From assembly GCA_009760885.1 (NCBI GenBank), contig CM019719.1, forward strand, positions 25,971,084 to 26,035,083: DNA of 64,000 nucleotides. The letters run 5' to 3'. The stretch is from Achatina immaculata. Its lineage: Eukaryota > Mollusca > Gastropoda > Stylommatophora > Achatinidae. The position numbers and the translations under genes are program-made. This document shows, piece after piece, positions 21,201 to 30,257 of the stretch. Each line of letters opens with the position of its first letter. The first letter of the stretch is position 1. A model generated the notes under the pieces. The model searched no databases and was not told the origin of the DNA. It saw only the letters and a list, made by a program, of their open reading frames with translations.

Positions 21201-24200
21201 TCTTGCATAGGCAGTTTCAACAGTTGTGAAGTTTATACCTGTCTTAGAATTTACAGAGATGATTTGGTCTCATGCATAGGAAATATTACATTAATTTGCT
21301 CCTCTGCTGGTGTATAGGGATATAAGATCTACATTCATTTACGCCTCTGTTAGTATACAAGGATGTGTGATCTACATTCATTCGCTTCTGTGTTAGTGTA
21401 CACAGATAGATGATCTAAACAGAAATTAACATTGTGGATGAGTCTTGGAATCAGCTTCTACATTGAAGTCTCTAAGATGAATTCATTTTCTGCTAGGTTT
21501 TAGTGACAGTCATAGTTTCTGTCCAAGATCCACACCCACTGTTTAGATTTGGTGTGCAGATGGGTATTTTGGAATACTCTTGGAGCATAAGATCTGAAAT
21601 TTGAACTCGCTTCCTTCCTCTCCTTCTTTACCTCTGTCTGGGGCATACGCTGTTAACAAGAGCTCTCCATTTATTTTTATCCAGGGCTGTTTCTTCTATC
21701 CGTCTTCAGGGGTAGTCAGTCTTTTTGATTTCTACTTCAAGACTCCTTCACCAGGTGTTTCTAGGTCTACCTTGTTTCCTCTTACCCAGCAGATTCCAGG
21801 TGAGAGCCTGTCTGGTTAATTTAGAGGCAGACTTTCGAAGTGTATGTCCTGTTCATCTCCATCGTCTTTTCATTTGAAATTTGAACTCAGCTCCCATATT
21901 TGTGTTTATTTTTGCCAATATTGACTAGCATTATAATTTGCTAAAAACATTACATACATTATTTGGACTTAGTTTTCTAGAATATCAGAAAATTCTTCTG
22001 TACACAGTTGTATGAAATTAAAGCAGTACTTATTTCACAACCATGAATTTTGTTTTTTTTTTTTTTTCAATTTTTCCGGTCAGTCTGTGTAATGTGAATG
22101 ACTCTAACAAACACTACAAGTAGCATTTAAATAAGAGACTGCTTATTTTAACTAAAATACAATAAGATTCAAGCATTTTTGGATAATGTGTACCCATTTT
22201 CATATTTGATCTTTTCATAGCTGGGCAGAACTCCGTTCGACGTACACTTATGCCTTTTGTCGTCCCGCTAGCCCTGACCACAACACTGTGTATAATCCTG
22301 TCAGGCCTGGTTTTAAGTGAAGAACCATCTGTAATGTTTGCAGTGTTCGTGTTTCTGCTGTTTTTTAGATCATTCATGTACACCCTGGCCGCTGGATTCA
22401 TTGGTGCTGTGTAAGTGCTTGTTTCATGTGTGTTAAAATCGGCAGTGAAAATGATTATACTTTGGTGGCAGTCTTGTAAAAGTAAAGAAACAGTGGGAGC
22501 AAACTGTGTTTTATTTCATAACATGACAGCAGTGTCATAATTTGTGTTGCATCTTCGCAGGAAAACAAACAGATGATATGAAAATAAATACTAAAAAAAC
22601 TTGGCTTGGATATCATTCAGATTTTGAATCATTTAAAATGCTGTTTCTATGAACATGTGTAAAAGCACCCACTGCTGTACTGAATGCTATAGATTTGATA
22701 CCTTGTGGTTGTCTTAGTTTAGATAAAGAACAATTTTTACATTGCTTTTGGTAAACTGCATGGAGCCTACGATTATCCTAGATATAGCAGTAGTTTCAGT
22801 GATCACGCTTGGATTCTTTGAAATTGGTAAAATTTGACCTGGCTTTCACCCTGCATGGGGTGTTTGAGTGGCGAAGTGGTTAGTGCACTGGTCTCTCATG
22901 GCGAAGGTCAGGGGTTCGAATCTGGCCAGCGGCACCCCAGTCACCCAGCTGTAGAAATGGGTACCCGACTTCTTCTGGATTTGGGGAAGGAAAGGGCGGC
23001 CAGGCGTGATACTGACCATATCACCCTCTAGTGTGCTGACAGGTCAAGGAAAATATGGGGCACTAACACCATATCCCTATGTGCCTCTAAGGCATGACAG
23101 GGTTACCTTTCACCCTGCATGAAGTAGTTTCTGAAATACTGGTTTTCTCAGTACAACATTCTGTACTTTCAGATTTTAAAAAATTTATTTACAATTAAAA
23201 ACACCATTACAAATATCCCGGGAAATTAAACATTCCAGTGAAACTGTTTTCTTATTTTATTTATGCCAAGATTTAATACAAAATGCTCACATACTGAAAT
23301 AAATTCAAAACTGACTGATTCTTCTCCATGCAAATTGAGCATCTTCATCTGATTATCCCATAACCGATTTTCACTGTTTGCTTTTTAGTAGGTTTTTGAT
23401 AATATAAACCGGTTACAGTAACTGACGACCTCTAACAGTTTCAGTTTTTTTTCTTTCTTTTTATTGGTAATTTACCAGTAATTGCTGGTTAATGTGATCA
23501 GTGGCACTGGTTCTTTCTTTTATTATTAATTAATTGTTTATTGATCACTTTTTGCAGATTTATGAAGTTCATACGAGGGTAATACTGAAAGTTGTGAGCA
23601 AAAATTTTGTAAAAATCAGAATTTATAGATAGAGGAAATATATATGTATCACCTTAACTGCATCCTTTGCACTTCATGTAGAGGTCACATGACATCACCA
23701 TCATGTGTCACGTGCCTATGTGGAGCATAAACAAAATGGTGGGTGCTGAAATTTCATTTCATCAACGTGCTTTTATTGAGGTCCTCGTTAAAGAGGAAAT
23801 CCCCGTTGCTGAAATTCACCAAAGACTTCAATTTGCTTATCTCTTTCCCTGCCATCGACACTGTAGTGAATTCTTCCTATTAGTCTAATGCCTGCCATGT
23901 ACGTTATAGCAATTTTGTTTCATTTCAGTGTAAAACTGTTGTAACTTTTTATTGTACACGATTTATTTGCGCATGTCTGGTGACCTTTCATAGTTCAGTT
24001 CAAAGTGCTAACAACCGAGCGAAATCGATGTTTTTAATCTGAGAAATTTCGATATTTATTGTGATTTTGGAGGCATAAGGACATGTCCTATGACCCAACC
24101 ACTGTTCCTGAATGTACCCCAAGTACATCTAGACCTATTAAATGGACTGGAGAAGTAGTTAGAAGGTTATTTCAGACATTATGTTAGTGAGAATGCCACC

Positions 24201-27200
24201 ACATGATGAGATCAGACGAAAATTTAACTCTTCCCGTGCCCGAGAAAAAAATGTTCACGTTCTCGTCCGTCCCACACAAAACGCGTGGGTCCTGATCTGT
24301 ATAGTGGGTATAGTTGTAAAATGGAATGGAAAACAGTATTTCCATGTACTTCCGTGTACTTATTATGTTTAAAAGTATAACTAAATGTATGAAAATTTCA
24401 TAAATGCAGAGTTTTTTTAGGAAAAAAGAAGTAATGTGGTGTTTTTAGACAATGACTGTTCCCAGCTCACCATCAGCTAGGTCTAGATATGCACTACTTA
24501 CCATCTGAGATGTCTAGATCTACTTGTCGATCTCGTATTGTGATTCTATGTTGCATTCTCGCTAAATTGTCTGAAATAACCTACTAACTATTTCTCCAGT
24601 TGTCTAATATGTCTAAATCTACTTAGGATACATTCAAGAGCAGTGAGGCGGTCACAGGCCATGTCCATACCCCTATCTACATCGTCAAAAATTGAAAAAT
24701 GTTGATGTTTCTCTTCCTTTTTCTTGCTCGGCATCGCTCATAACTAAGGACTCTTCCACCATTTTGAAAAGTGTCACCGGAAACGCGAACGAAATATGTA
24801 CAATCTAAATGTTACACCAGTTGGTTTTATTGAAACAAATTAATTGTCACTATAACGCAACTCAGTAACCGGAAATTGTCACTATAGCGACTATGCATGG
24901 GAAGAGTTAAGTAGATCTGGAAATTGCCAGTGGTAAACATTGTACATCTTCTGGGCATTGCCGATGGTAAGCAGTACTCAGTTATCAGCTAAAATCATCA
25001 CACTATTTTTTTCCTAAAAAACTCTTCATTTATGAAATCTTCTTACATTTACAACTATTTTCATGCATAATATGTATACTTTTAAAGGGGAAATACTTTG
25101 TACATTCACTTTTACAACTATGCCCCCTATACATATCAAGACCCACACTTTTTGTATGGCACTGATGGGAAAGAACGTTTCTTTTAGGTGACGCGGGAAG
25201 AGTTATGGAGATGTGTGTATGGGTGCTAGCAGTGTTAGGAGGTGGGTGAAACATTTCAAAGATGAAAGATATGCCTTACAGCGGTCGCCCCCGAACAGCT
25301 TCTACTGAACGCAACATGGAAAGGGTTGACAACATCATTGAACAAGATAGACATGTCACAGTATCTGAAATTGCTGTAAATCTTGGAATAGCACAATGCA
25401 GTACAGGAAACAATTGAAACCCTAGGCTATAGAAAAGTGTGGCAGCTGGGTCCCACAGGAGAGAATGTCCAGAAAGCAGTGCGTCTGTGCTGTCGGTCAG
25501 CTGGAACAGAATTCTACCGGGAGGGTATTTTCAAACTTGCAGAGCGATGGGAAAAAATGTGTGCAGAGAAATGGAGATTATGTTGAAAAGTGAAGAAAAG
25601 GATACAAGTTAAGGTTGATACATTTATATTTTCTCTATCAATAAATTCTGATTTTAAAAAAATTTTTGCTTACGACTTTCAGTATGACCCACATATGAAT
25701 AGAAAAAAGATTTGTATTGCTTGCTGATTTGATTTCAGATTTCCTGGTGAATATTTTGCCATTATGTATGGAGTCTTGATCCTGATTGGTGGAATTATCA
25801 GCATGCTGCAGTATGCTTTCTTCACATGGGCAGAAGCTGGAAGTCTTTTGCAGGTAATGTTCAAAATTAGAGCAGTGATATCCCCAGATTGACAGAAAGC
25901 CTTTAAATCACAGTGTGAATGAATTTTTCTGTATTAGTAACACATGGAATCAAGACAGCTTTGTGATGTAGGCAGATTGTTTCATAGCAAAATTTTACAT
26001 CCTTCCCATGCCGTTAAATGTCACATAGGGCTTGCATGGTAGTTCACCAAGTTTTCATGTTTTCGGCGAGCTTTTCAACCTCATCAAGGGATTTTATACT
26101 TGCTAATTTGGCCTTTCTTAACATTGTCCCCTTTACACTTTTACATGTACCTATTTTTCTTTGGTCTGTTGTGTTCCACTTGATAGCTTGTTTTGGGATT
26201 CTCTGACTTTCTTCTCATCACGTGACTGACATACGTCCATTTCCTTTTTCTGATCACCCATAAGACAGGTTGTTTTTCGCTCATCTGCCTTATCTCTGTG
26301 TTCTTGAATTCGTTCCACTTTATGCCGAGTATTTTCCTTAGACATTTGTTTTCAAAAGTCTAATCTGTTGTCTATTTCTTTGGTTGTTTTCTAGATTTCC
26401 CATGCATAAATGAGAATGGATCAGTCAGTCATTTGCATGTTCCTTATGGAAGTTTGCCTTCCTAACAGCTCTCCTGTAGGCCTTTCGGTTGTAAGCAAGA
26501 TACCTTTCTGCTGATGCATCTATTTGCAGATTATCAACGATGTCTTGCAGCCATCTTTGCCTTGGTCTTCTCCTTCCTCTCTTTTTCCTATTATGTACCC
26601 TTCCAAGATGGTCTTCTCTAAATTATCATGACATTTAATGTGTCCAGATTATTTAAGTTTTCTCTGTTTAACCCTCTTTGCTAGCTAACCTTCTTTAATA
26701 AGTTCTTAATGTATGGATATATTTGTTTTTTTTTTTGTGTCCATGATATTTTATTGTTGTGTACAATCCCCAGTTGAGCAGGATTTCTTTTCCGACCAAT
26801 ACGGCCCTGAGGTCGACCCAGCCTCGTAAAATGGGTACCAGAGAAAATCTGGGAAGTAAAGGCAGCGAGGAAAGGAACTGGTCACCCTACCTCATACGCT
26901 GATGACCCAGCATAATGAGGTCTCTAACGCTTCACCCCCTACGGCATTTGAAATGCTATGGGACTATCTTTACTTTTTTTACAACACCAGAAACTTTGGG
27001 AAATAATGGAAAAAATGGGATTTCCAACACATTTGATACAATTAACATCACTGCTGTATCTAGACCAACAAGCAGCAGTAAGAATAAATGGTGAAACAAC
27101 AAGTTGGTTTGACATAAAACAAGGGGTCCGTCAGGGGTGCATATTGTCACCCTACTTATTTAACTTGTAAACTGAAAATATAGTGAGGAATGTTAGAGAA

Positions 27201-29110
27201 GATGTAGACAAAGAATATTACGAGGCCATAACAGTTGGAGGTTATGAAATACCAGAGATTAGATATGCTGATGACACAGTATTGCTGTCCACAACACAAA
27301 AAGGAATGGAAAAACTAATTATGTCAGTCCGCAAGAACAGCGAAGAGCAGAACCTCTATCTTAATGCAAAGAAAACTAAATTGATGACAACTGACAAAAC
27401 AAACAAGGCAACTGAAATATGTATCAATGAGGAAAAACTGGAAGAAGTGGAGAGTTTTGAATATCTTGGATCACTACTAACTAATAATGGAGATACAGTG
27501 AGGGAAATTAAAAGGAGGACATCTATCGCTCTTCAGAAAGTAAAACAAATAAAGAATCTGTGGAGAGGAGCAGACAGAACCACAAAAATAAGATTTTTAA
27601 GGGCATGCATCTTTCCCATAGCAACATATGCCTGTAGACCTGGACACTTAACAAAACAGCTGAGAAACACATAAATGCCTTTGAATGTAAATGCTACAGA
27701 AGAGTTCTCCAAATATCGTGGACACAAAAAAGAACAAATATATCTATACTACAAGAGCTTAATATTGAAGAAGGCTGGCTAGTGAAGAGGATTAAAGAGA
27801 GAAAACTGAAATATTTTGGACACATTAAACGTCATGATAATTTAGAGAAGATCGTATTGGAAGGATACATAATGGGAAAAAGAAAAAGAGGAAGACCAAG
27901 ACGAAGATGGCTGCAAGACATCGTTGACAATCTGGAAATGGATGCAGCAGCAGCAGGCCATCTTGCTCACAACCGAGAGGCCTACAAGAGTGCTGTTTGG
28001 GAGGCAAAGTTCCGCAAGGGACATGCAAATGAATGAATGATGAATGAATGATATTTGAAGAACTCTTCTGTAGCATTTACATTCAAAGGCATTTATGTGT
28101 TTCTCAGCTGTTTTGTTAAGTGTCCAGGGCTCACAGGCATATGTTGAGAAAGGTGCATGCCCTTAAAATTTTATTTTTGTAGCTCTGTCTGATCCTCTCC
28201 ACAGCTTCTCTGGTTGTTGTACTTTTTGAAGAGCAATAGATGTCCTTTTAATTTCTCTCATTGTATCTCCATTATTATTTAGTAATGATCCAATATATTC
28301 AAAACCCTCCACCTCTTTCAATTTTTCTTTATTTATACGTATTTCTGTTGCCTTATTTGTTTTGTCATTTGTCATCAGTTTAGTTTCCTTCACAATAAGA
28401 TAAAGGTTTTGCTCTTCACTATTCTTACGGACTGACATAATTAGTTTTTCCATTCCTTTTTTGTGCTGTGGACAGTAATACTATGTCATCAGCATATCTA
28501 ATCTCTGGTATTTCATAATCTCCAATTTTTGTGGCATTGTAATATTCTTTGTCTACATCTTCTCTAACATTCCTCATTATATTTTCATTATATAGGTTAA
28601 ATAAGTAAGGTGACAATATGCACCCCTTACGGACCCCTTGTATGTCAGACCAAGTTGAGAGTGGATATCATAGCAAAATACATTAATATTAATATAGCAG
28701 TTTAGCTTTCTTCTTTATCAAACCAAATGGTTCAGAAGAAAAAAAGGGAATTGATTATGAGTTCTAGAAAAAGGAAGACTATCCAAATTAAAATGAAGAT
28801 CAGTAATAATTTATTAAATAGAATGTTCTCTGTTTCACATTAAGTTCAAGTCAAAGGATTGTTGAGGCAAATATTAACAATGTATTTTAAAATTGTGAGA
28901 AAAAGTAGTATCTGAATGGAGTCAGCAAGAGTAAATTTATCTTTGGTTTTCTTTTATATCCTCTTACATAAATTATTTTCTTATTTCAATACACAGGTGA
29001 ATTTATTCCTGATGGCCATGATCACTGTCACCTATGGTCACCCTTTTTTCCTGTGGGTTACCTGCAGGAAAGCTGAATCATCTGGGTCATTTTCACTGGT
29101 GAAGTTCTAA
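9031..29110 (+). CDS. SLC43A3: SLC43-family solute carrier (SLC43A3-like), ten coding exons
   Basis: Integral membrane transporter of the SLC43 family (major facilitator fold). Vertebrate members carry large neutral amino acids (A1, A2) or nucleobases (A3). Joining 9031-9257, 11682-11837, 13532-13578, 15710-15879, 16925-17093, 18470-18643, 20191-20292, 22221-22410, 25739-25853 and 28997-29110 gives 1464 nt, a 487-residue protein with no stop. All introns are GT-AG and phases match. Family traits seen are [13 protein letters not shown] after TM1, [70 protein letters not shown], and GHPFFLW before the C terminus. TM1 is followed by a loop with three N-glycosylation sites (N52, N58, N67). The last three motifs and the length favour SLC43A3, so nucleobase transport is plausible but inferred. 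Assignment to A1 or A2 is not excluded without a tree. The gene faces the LPMO gene tail to tail. Confidence 0.93.
9385..9965 (-). mobile_element. LINE-D C-terminal fragment in intron
   Basis: Read on the minus strand, this degenerate stretch encodes a LINE C-terminal tail, including [11 protein letters not shown], a [16 protein letters not shown] block and [14 protein letters not shown]. It has stops and frameshifts and no reverse transcriptase core remains. The remaining intron sequence up to about 10300 shows nothing else recognisable. Confidence 0.65.
10308..11136. repeat. 49-bp minisatellite, about 17 copies, with higher-order repeat
   Basis: Units contain TTTCATATGCTCAGCTGTCT and ATTCATCTCTGTCA. 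The first ten units form two successive five-unit blocks of about 243 bp (starts near 10308 and 10551). They share the same ordered variants: a unit with a two-base deletion (TTTCATATCTCAG), a CACCTG-ending unit and a GCAGTCTGAATTC unit. It lies in the intron after coding exon 1. Confidence 0.92.
11682..11837 (+). CDS. SLC43A3: SLC43-like coding exon 2
   Basis: Residues 76-128. It encodes the end of the first extracellular loop, including Cys-Asp-Asp-Arg, and TM2 ([20 protein letters not shown]), followed by the short basic loop expected in a major facilitator fold. Acceptor TTTTTCATCTGCAG, donor GC|GTAAGT. Confidence 0.92.
11950..12155. repeat. ~40-bp tandem repeat, 5-6 copies
   Basis: Units contain CATCTAGAAAAAAATG and AGAAGTTGTTAACTTACA with variable A runs. 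It lies just downstream of coding exon 2. Confidence 0.8.
12400..12943. repeat. 27-bp minisatellite, about 20 copies, of splice-acceptor-like units
   Basis: Units read GGTGCTTTTCTTCCAG followed by CTGTTAACCAT. The period is exactly 27 bp, so every unit keeps the same reading frame and several frames on both strands stay open. The 320-codon frame at 12249-13211 results from this and shows no protein-like composition. Each unit has a pyrimidine tract ending in CAG, the shape of a 3' splice site. It lies in the intron before coding exon 3. Confidence 0.93.
13532..13578 (+). CDS. SLC43A3: SLC43-like coding exon 3 (47-nt microexon)
   Basis: Residues 128-144, encoding part of TM3 ([15 protein letters not shown]). 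Acceptor ATTTTTATTTCAG, donor GAAG|GTAAGC. It keeps the frame between coding exons 2 and 4 and is needed to complete TM3. Confidence 0.9.
14335..15031 (+). mobile_element. piggyBac-like TTAA MITE, copy C
   Basis: A 697-bp unit bounded by TTAA on both sides with matching ends: TTAACTCTTTCAGCGCC on the left and its complement GGCGCTGAAAGAGTTAA on the right. TTAA targets and this terminal inverted repeat are typical of piggyBac-type elements. No transposase frame is present. Two further copies of nearly the same net length (683 and 687 bp) lie nested at 23.8-25.2 kb. Confidence 0.88.
15540..15685 (+). mobile_element. LINE-C 3' terminal fragment beside an exon
   Basis: It encodes the LINE-C C terminus ([20 protein letters not shown], then [11 protein letters not shown]) and ends in the LINE's GATATAAGATATATAAG tail. 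It terminates only about 25 bp before coding exon 4, so the intron's branch-point region lies in or next to retroelement DNA. Confidence 0.85.
15710..15879 (+). CDS. SLC43A3: SLC43-like coding exon 4
   Basis: Residues 144-200. It covers the TM3-TM4 turn, TM4 ([20 protein letters not shown]) and TM5, with the family segments [14 protein letters not shown] and [15 protein letters not shown]. Acceptor TTGTTGTCTTTCTTTCAG, donor AAG|GTATAA, ending in phase 0. Confidence 0.95.
15945..16145 (-). mobile_element. SINE-A copy, tail part
   Basis: A minus-strand copy of the tRNA-derived SINE defined at 22858-23106. It matches the tail AGGTAACCCTGTCATGC, the GGTGTTAGCACCCATATTTT segment and the CAGCTGGGTGACAGG block. 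The tRNA-like head is missing. Confidence 0.75.
16925..17093 (+). CDS. SLC43A3: SLC43-like coding exon 5
   Basis: Residues 201-257. It has an [13 protein letters not shown] loop, TM6 ([19 protein letters not shown]) and the start of the large central cytosolic loop ([20 protein letters not shown]). Acceptor TTTTTTGAATTGCCCAG, donor ACAG|GTACTT. Confidence 0.93.
18020..18190 (+). mobile_element. LINE-E 3' fragment 1
   Basis: A degenerate C-terminal LINE stretch related to the one at 19690-19935. Both share GCAAAAGAGAA, a CAACTTGCGCAAGACCA block and TTCTGGAAAGGACA. Open frames across it are fragments of this relic, not a gene. Confidence 0.65.
18470..18643 (+). CDS. SLC43A3: SLC43-like coding exon 6
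   Basis: Residues 257-315. It covers the end of the acidic central cytosolic loop and TM7 ([20 protein letters not shown]), with the SLC43A3-like segment [16 protein letters not shown]. Acceptor ATTCTTTCAG, donor GAAG|GTAAGA. Confidence 0.94.
18833..18947. repeat. 46-bp tandem repeat, 2.5 copies
   Basis: Units contain AGTCAGTCCATGTGAAGATT and TTGACTGCCATAAGATAGTT, and successive copies are almost identical. Confidence 0.85.
19690..19935 (+). mobile_element. LINE-E 3' fragment 2
   Basis: It encodes a LINE C-terminal block, [20 protein letters not shown] and GKREKG, then degenerates into AATGAATGAATGAATG. The block and the GAAT-type tail relate it to LINE-A, but its sequence groups with 18020-18190. 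Confidence 0.75.
20191..20292 (+). CDS. SLC43A3: SLC43-like coding exon 7
   Basis: Residues 315-349, TM8 with [20 protein letters not shown] and the conserved short loop DFFGRVYA. Acceptor AGTTTGGTTTGCAG, donor CAT|GTGAGT. Confidence 0.94.
20574..20612. repeat. TA/CA microsatellite
   Basis: Alternating TATA and CACA run. Two overlapping short open frames here come from low-complexity sequence. Confidence 0.8.
21114..21216. repeat. 51-bp direct duplication
   Basis: GATAACTTTCC followed by GCGACCTCTTGTTCGGATG, repeated twice with three base differences. Confidence 0.85.
21690..21880 (-). mobile_element. LINE-F C-terminal fragment
   Basis: Read on the minus strand it encodes [19 protein letters not shown], then [11 protein letters not shown], the C-terminal signature of another LINE family (Nimb- or I-like tail, clade uncertain). 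Stops interrupt it. Confidence 0.7.
22221..22410 (+). CDS. SLC43A3: SLC43-like coding exon 8
   Basis: Residues 349-412, covering TM9 ([20 protein letters not shown]) and TM10 ([20 protein letters not shown]). Acceptor GATCTTTTCATAG, donor GCTGT|GTAAGT. Confidence 0.94.
22858..23106 (+). mobile_element. SINE-A, full-length tRNA-derived SINE with 15-bp target duplication
   Basis: A 249-bp element with a tRNA-like head: an A-box TGGCGAAGTGG and a B-box GGTTCGAATCT. The tail ends in AAGGCATGACAGGGTTAC. Perfect direct repeats CTTTCACCCTGCATG flank it at 22843-22857 and 23107-23121. There is no tRNA acceptor stem pairing, so it is not a tRNA gene. This is the reference copy for the SINE-A pieces at 15.9, 44.9 and 46.0 kb. 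Confidence 0.93.
23837..25206 (+). mobile_element. piggyBac-like MITE, copy A, inserted in mariner
   Basis: It starts TTATCTCTTTCCCTGCC and ends GACGCGGGAAGAGTTAT, so its target duplication is TTAT, a TTAA variant. It interrupts the mariner helix-turn-helix. Removing 23841-25206 rejoins the mariner frame as [16 protein letters not shown]. Its net length without copy B is 683 bp. Confidence 0.88.
24224..24910 (-). mobile_element. piggyBac-like MITE, copy B, inserted in copy A
   Basis: A 687-bp unit in opposite orientation to copy A, bounded by TTAA at 24224-24227 and 24907-24910. The inner ends are CTCTTCCCGTGCC and GCATGGGAAGAG. The flanks 24050-24223 and 24911-25206 are the two halves of copy A. 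Confidence 0.9.
25739..25853 (+). CDS. SLC43A3: SLC43-like coding exon 9
   Basis: Residues 412-450, with [11 protein letters not shown] and TM11 ([17 protein letters not shown]). Acceptor GCTGATTTGATTTCAG, donor CAG|GTAATG, ending in phase 0. The mariner terminal repeat lies directly upstream of the acceptor. Confidence 0.94.
25995..26430 (-). mobile_element. LINE-C copy, longest 3' fragment
   Basis: Minus-strand LINE tail with the order ILGIKWNEF(K)NTEIRQMSE, an RKRKWTY block and [13 protein letters not shown]. It ends at 25998 with the same TCCTTCCCGTGCCGTTAAA terminus as the copies at 6.5, 15.6 and 51.8 kb. Frameshifted. Confidence 0.7.
26435..26742 (-). mobile_element. LINE-A copy 3, 3' piece, split by a later insertion
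   Basis: The minus-strand 3' part of a LINE-A copy (a [17 protein letters not shown] block and [14 protein letters not shown]). It continues at 28057-28660. The two parts are separated by the 1.3-kb insertion 26752-28047. Confidence 0.8.
26752..26982 (+). mobile_element. SINE-B, 5' half of a composite insertion
   Basis: It matches the SINE at 54690-54925: AATCCCCAGTTGAGC, GAGGTCGACCCAGCCTCGTA, AATCTGGGAAG and CATAATGAGGTCTCTAACGC. It is truncated at its B-box and runs to its own T-rich end, where LINE-A copy 2 begins without an intervening target repeat. Confidence 0.8.
26983..28047 (+). mobile_element. LINE-A copy 2, 3' half of a composite insertion
   Basis: A 5'-truncated LINE-A starting at [14 protein letters not shown], with the RT block [12 protein letters not shown], the YADDTVLLS box, and the C terminus ending KGHANE. 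It is highly similar to copy 1 but has a stop near 27168 and a one-base deletion near 27632 at YACRPG (intact copy: YACETW). It ends in GAATGAATGATGAATGA. Together with SINE-B it is flanked by ATGATATTT at 26743-26751 and 28048-28056. Confidence 0.9.
28057..28660 (-). mobile_element. LINE-A copy 3, 5' piece
   Basis: Minus-strand RT stretch with [19 protein letters not shown], a [10 protein letters not shown] box and SIALQKV. It is more diverged than copies 1 and 2 and is the older host of the composite insertion. Confidence 0.88.
28997..29110 (+). CDS. SLC43A3: SLC43-like coding exon 10 and stop
   Basis: Residues 451-487 with TM12 ([19 protein letters not shown]) and a short basic-to-polar C terminus. 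Acceptor TTCAATACACAG. TAA is at 29108-29110. Confidence 0.95.
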   Translation: MNLFLMAMITVTYGHPFFLWVTCRKAESSGSFSLVKF

Positions 29111-29660
29111 CTAATATGTGTTTGTTGTCCGAAAGAAAAATGAATTGATACATGCTTGAAACAGAACCAGAATGGTACTGGAAATATAATATACTTCAGT
29201 CGTAAAGCATTGTAGGAATGTATCTAGGATGTGAGAGTCATGTGGTAGATATTTTATATACTGGAGTCAGAACTAGATTTAACCAGTTGTCAAGATAAAA
29301 AAATACAGTGTTTATTTGAATATGGTCATCATTATAGAAATTAACTGATCAAGACCCTTCTTCAATCCATGTTGTGCTACTTAAAGAAAAAAAAAAAGGC
29401 TGCCTCATAACAGCCTGACAGATGAAGTGAAAATCATTGTGGATCATTATGGTCATCGTCGTAATGGAACTTAATAGGAAGCCTAGCATTGTAGCTTGCT
29501 GGGAGGGCATCATCCCATTTTATTTTTGTCATATACCTCAGGAAGTGAAAAAATCCATAAACTGTCTCTTGTCACCATCATCAGTATTACAAGACAGAAG
29601 AGCAAGGCACTCTTTCTTCCAATGCATTCGAAGAGAGTGTACACTGGCACATATTTTTGT
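29111..29660 (+). other. Probable 3' UTR of the SLC43-like gene
   Basis: No coding signal. AT-rich sequence directly after the stop. The first consensus AATAAA on this strand that I noted is at 31230-31235. If used, the 3' UTR would be about 2.1 kb and include a mariner piece and a minisatellite. Confidence 0.35.
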
Positions 29661-29664
29661 CATT

Positions 29665-29905
29665 TGTTTGTACAAGGGTGATCCACATAGAAATTTTACA
29701 TCTTTTTCCTCATAATTTATTAATGCAAAAATGTCATATATCTGCATCATTTTTTTATGTAGTCTCCATTACATTCAATGCAAGTCATCCAGTGTTTGCA
29801 AAGTATGTGGATTCCCATGCTAAAAAAAAAATCTTCTGGTTGAGTTTGCCTGTTGCATTTCTTCTTCTGACCTGAAAGTCTTTCGGCCCATCGCCTTTTT
29901 TTTTT
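29665..29905 (-). mobile_element. mariner 3' end fragment
   Basis: It begins TACAAGGGTGATCCACATAG, a mariner-type terminal sequence. The minus-strand frame next to it reads KHWMTCIECNGDYIKK, the usual C terminus of a mariner transposase. The rest of the transposase is missing. Confidence 0.7.
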
Positions 29906-29912
29906 TTTTTGA

Positions 29913-30257
29913 GTGGATGATGTGATTTGCTGAACCACAGCTGATATTCAGAACTGTGGATGATGTGATTTGCTGAACCACAGCTGATATTCAGAACTGT
30001 GGATGATGTGATTTGCTGAACCACAGCTGATATTTAGAACTGTGGATGATGTGATGTGCTGAACCACAGCTGATATTCAGAACTGTGGATGATGTGATTT
30101 GCTGAACCACAGCTGATATTCAGAACTGTGGATGATGTGATTTGCTGAACCACAGCTGATATTCAGAACTGTGGATGATGTGATTTGCTGAACCACAGCT
30201 GATATTCAGAACTGTGGATGATGTGATTTGCTGAACCACAGCTGATATTCAGAACTA
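29913..30257. repeat. 43-bp minisatellite, 8 copies
   Basis: Units contain GTGGATGATGTGATTTGCTG and AACCACAGCTGATATTCAG. Copies are nearly identical, differing at single bases. Confidence 0.93.

Larger units (their letters stand above)
23572..25695 (+). mobile_element. Internally deleted mariner element with ~65-bp inverted repeats
   Basis: The ends are long imperfect inverted repeats, starting TACGAGGGTAATACTGAAAG on the left and closing with CTTTCAGTATGACCC on the right. TA borders are present. The transposase remnant has the N-terminal helix-turn-helix ([20 protein letters not shown]), continued after the insertion by [10 protein letters not shown], then [20 protein letters not shown], and finally the C terminus ([14 protein letters not shown]). 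The catalytic DD34D core is absent. Without its insertion the mariner would be about 754 bp. Its right end lies 43 bp before coding exon 9. Confidence 0.88.

Noticed and set aside
22880..22935. Possible tRNA gene
   Set aside because: A-box and B-box are present but the ends cannot pair as an acceptor stem. The sequence continues into a SINE body flanked by a target duplication.
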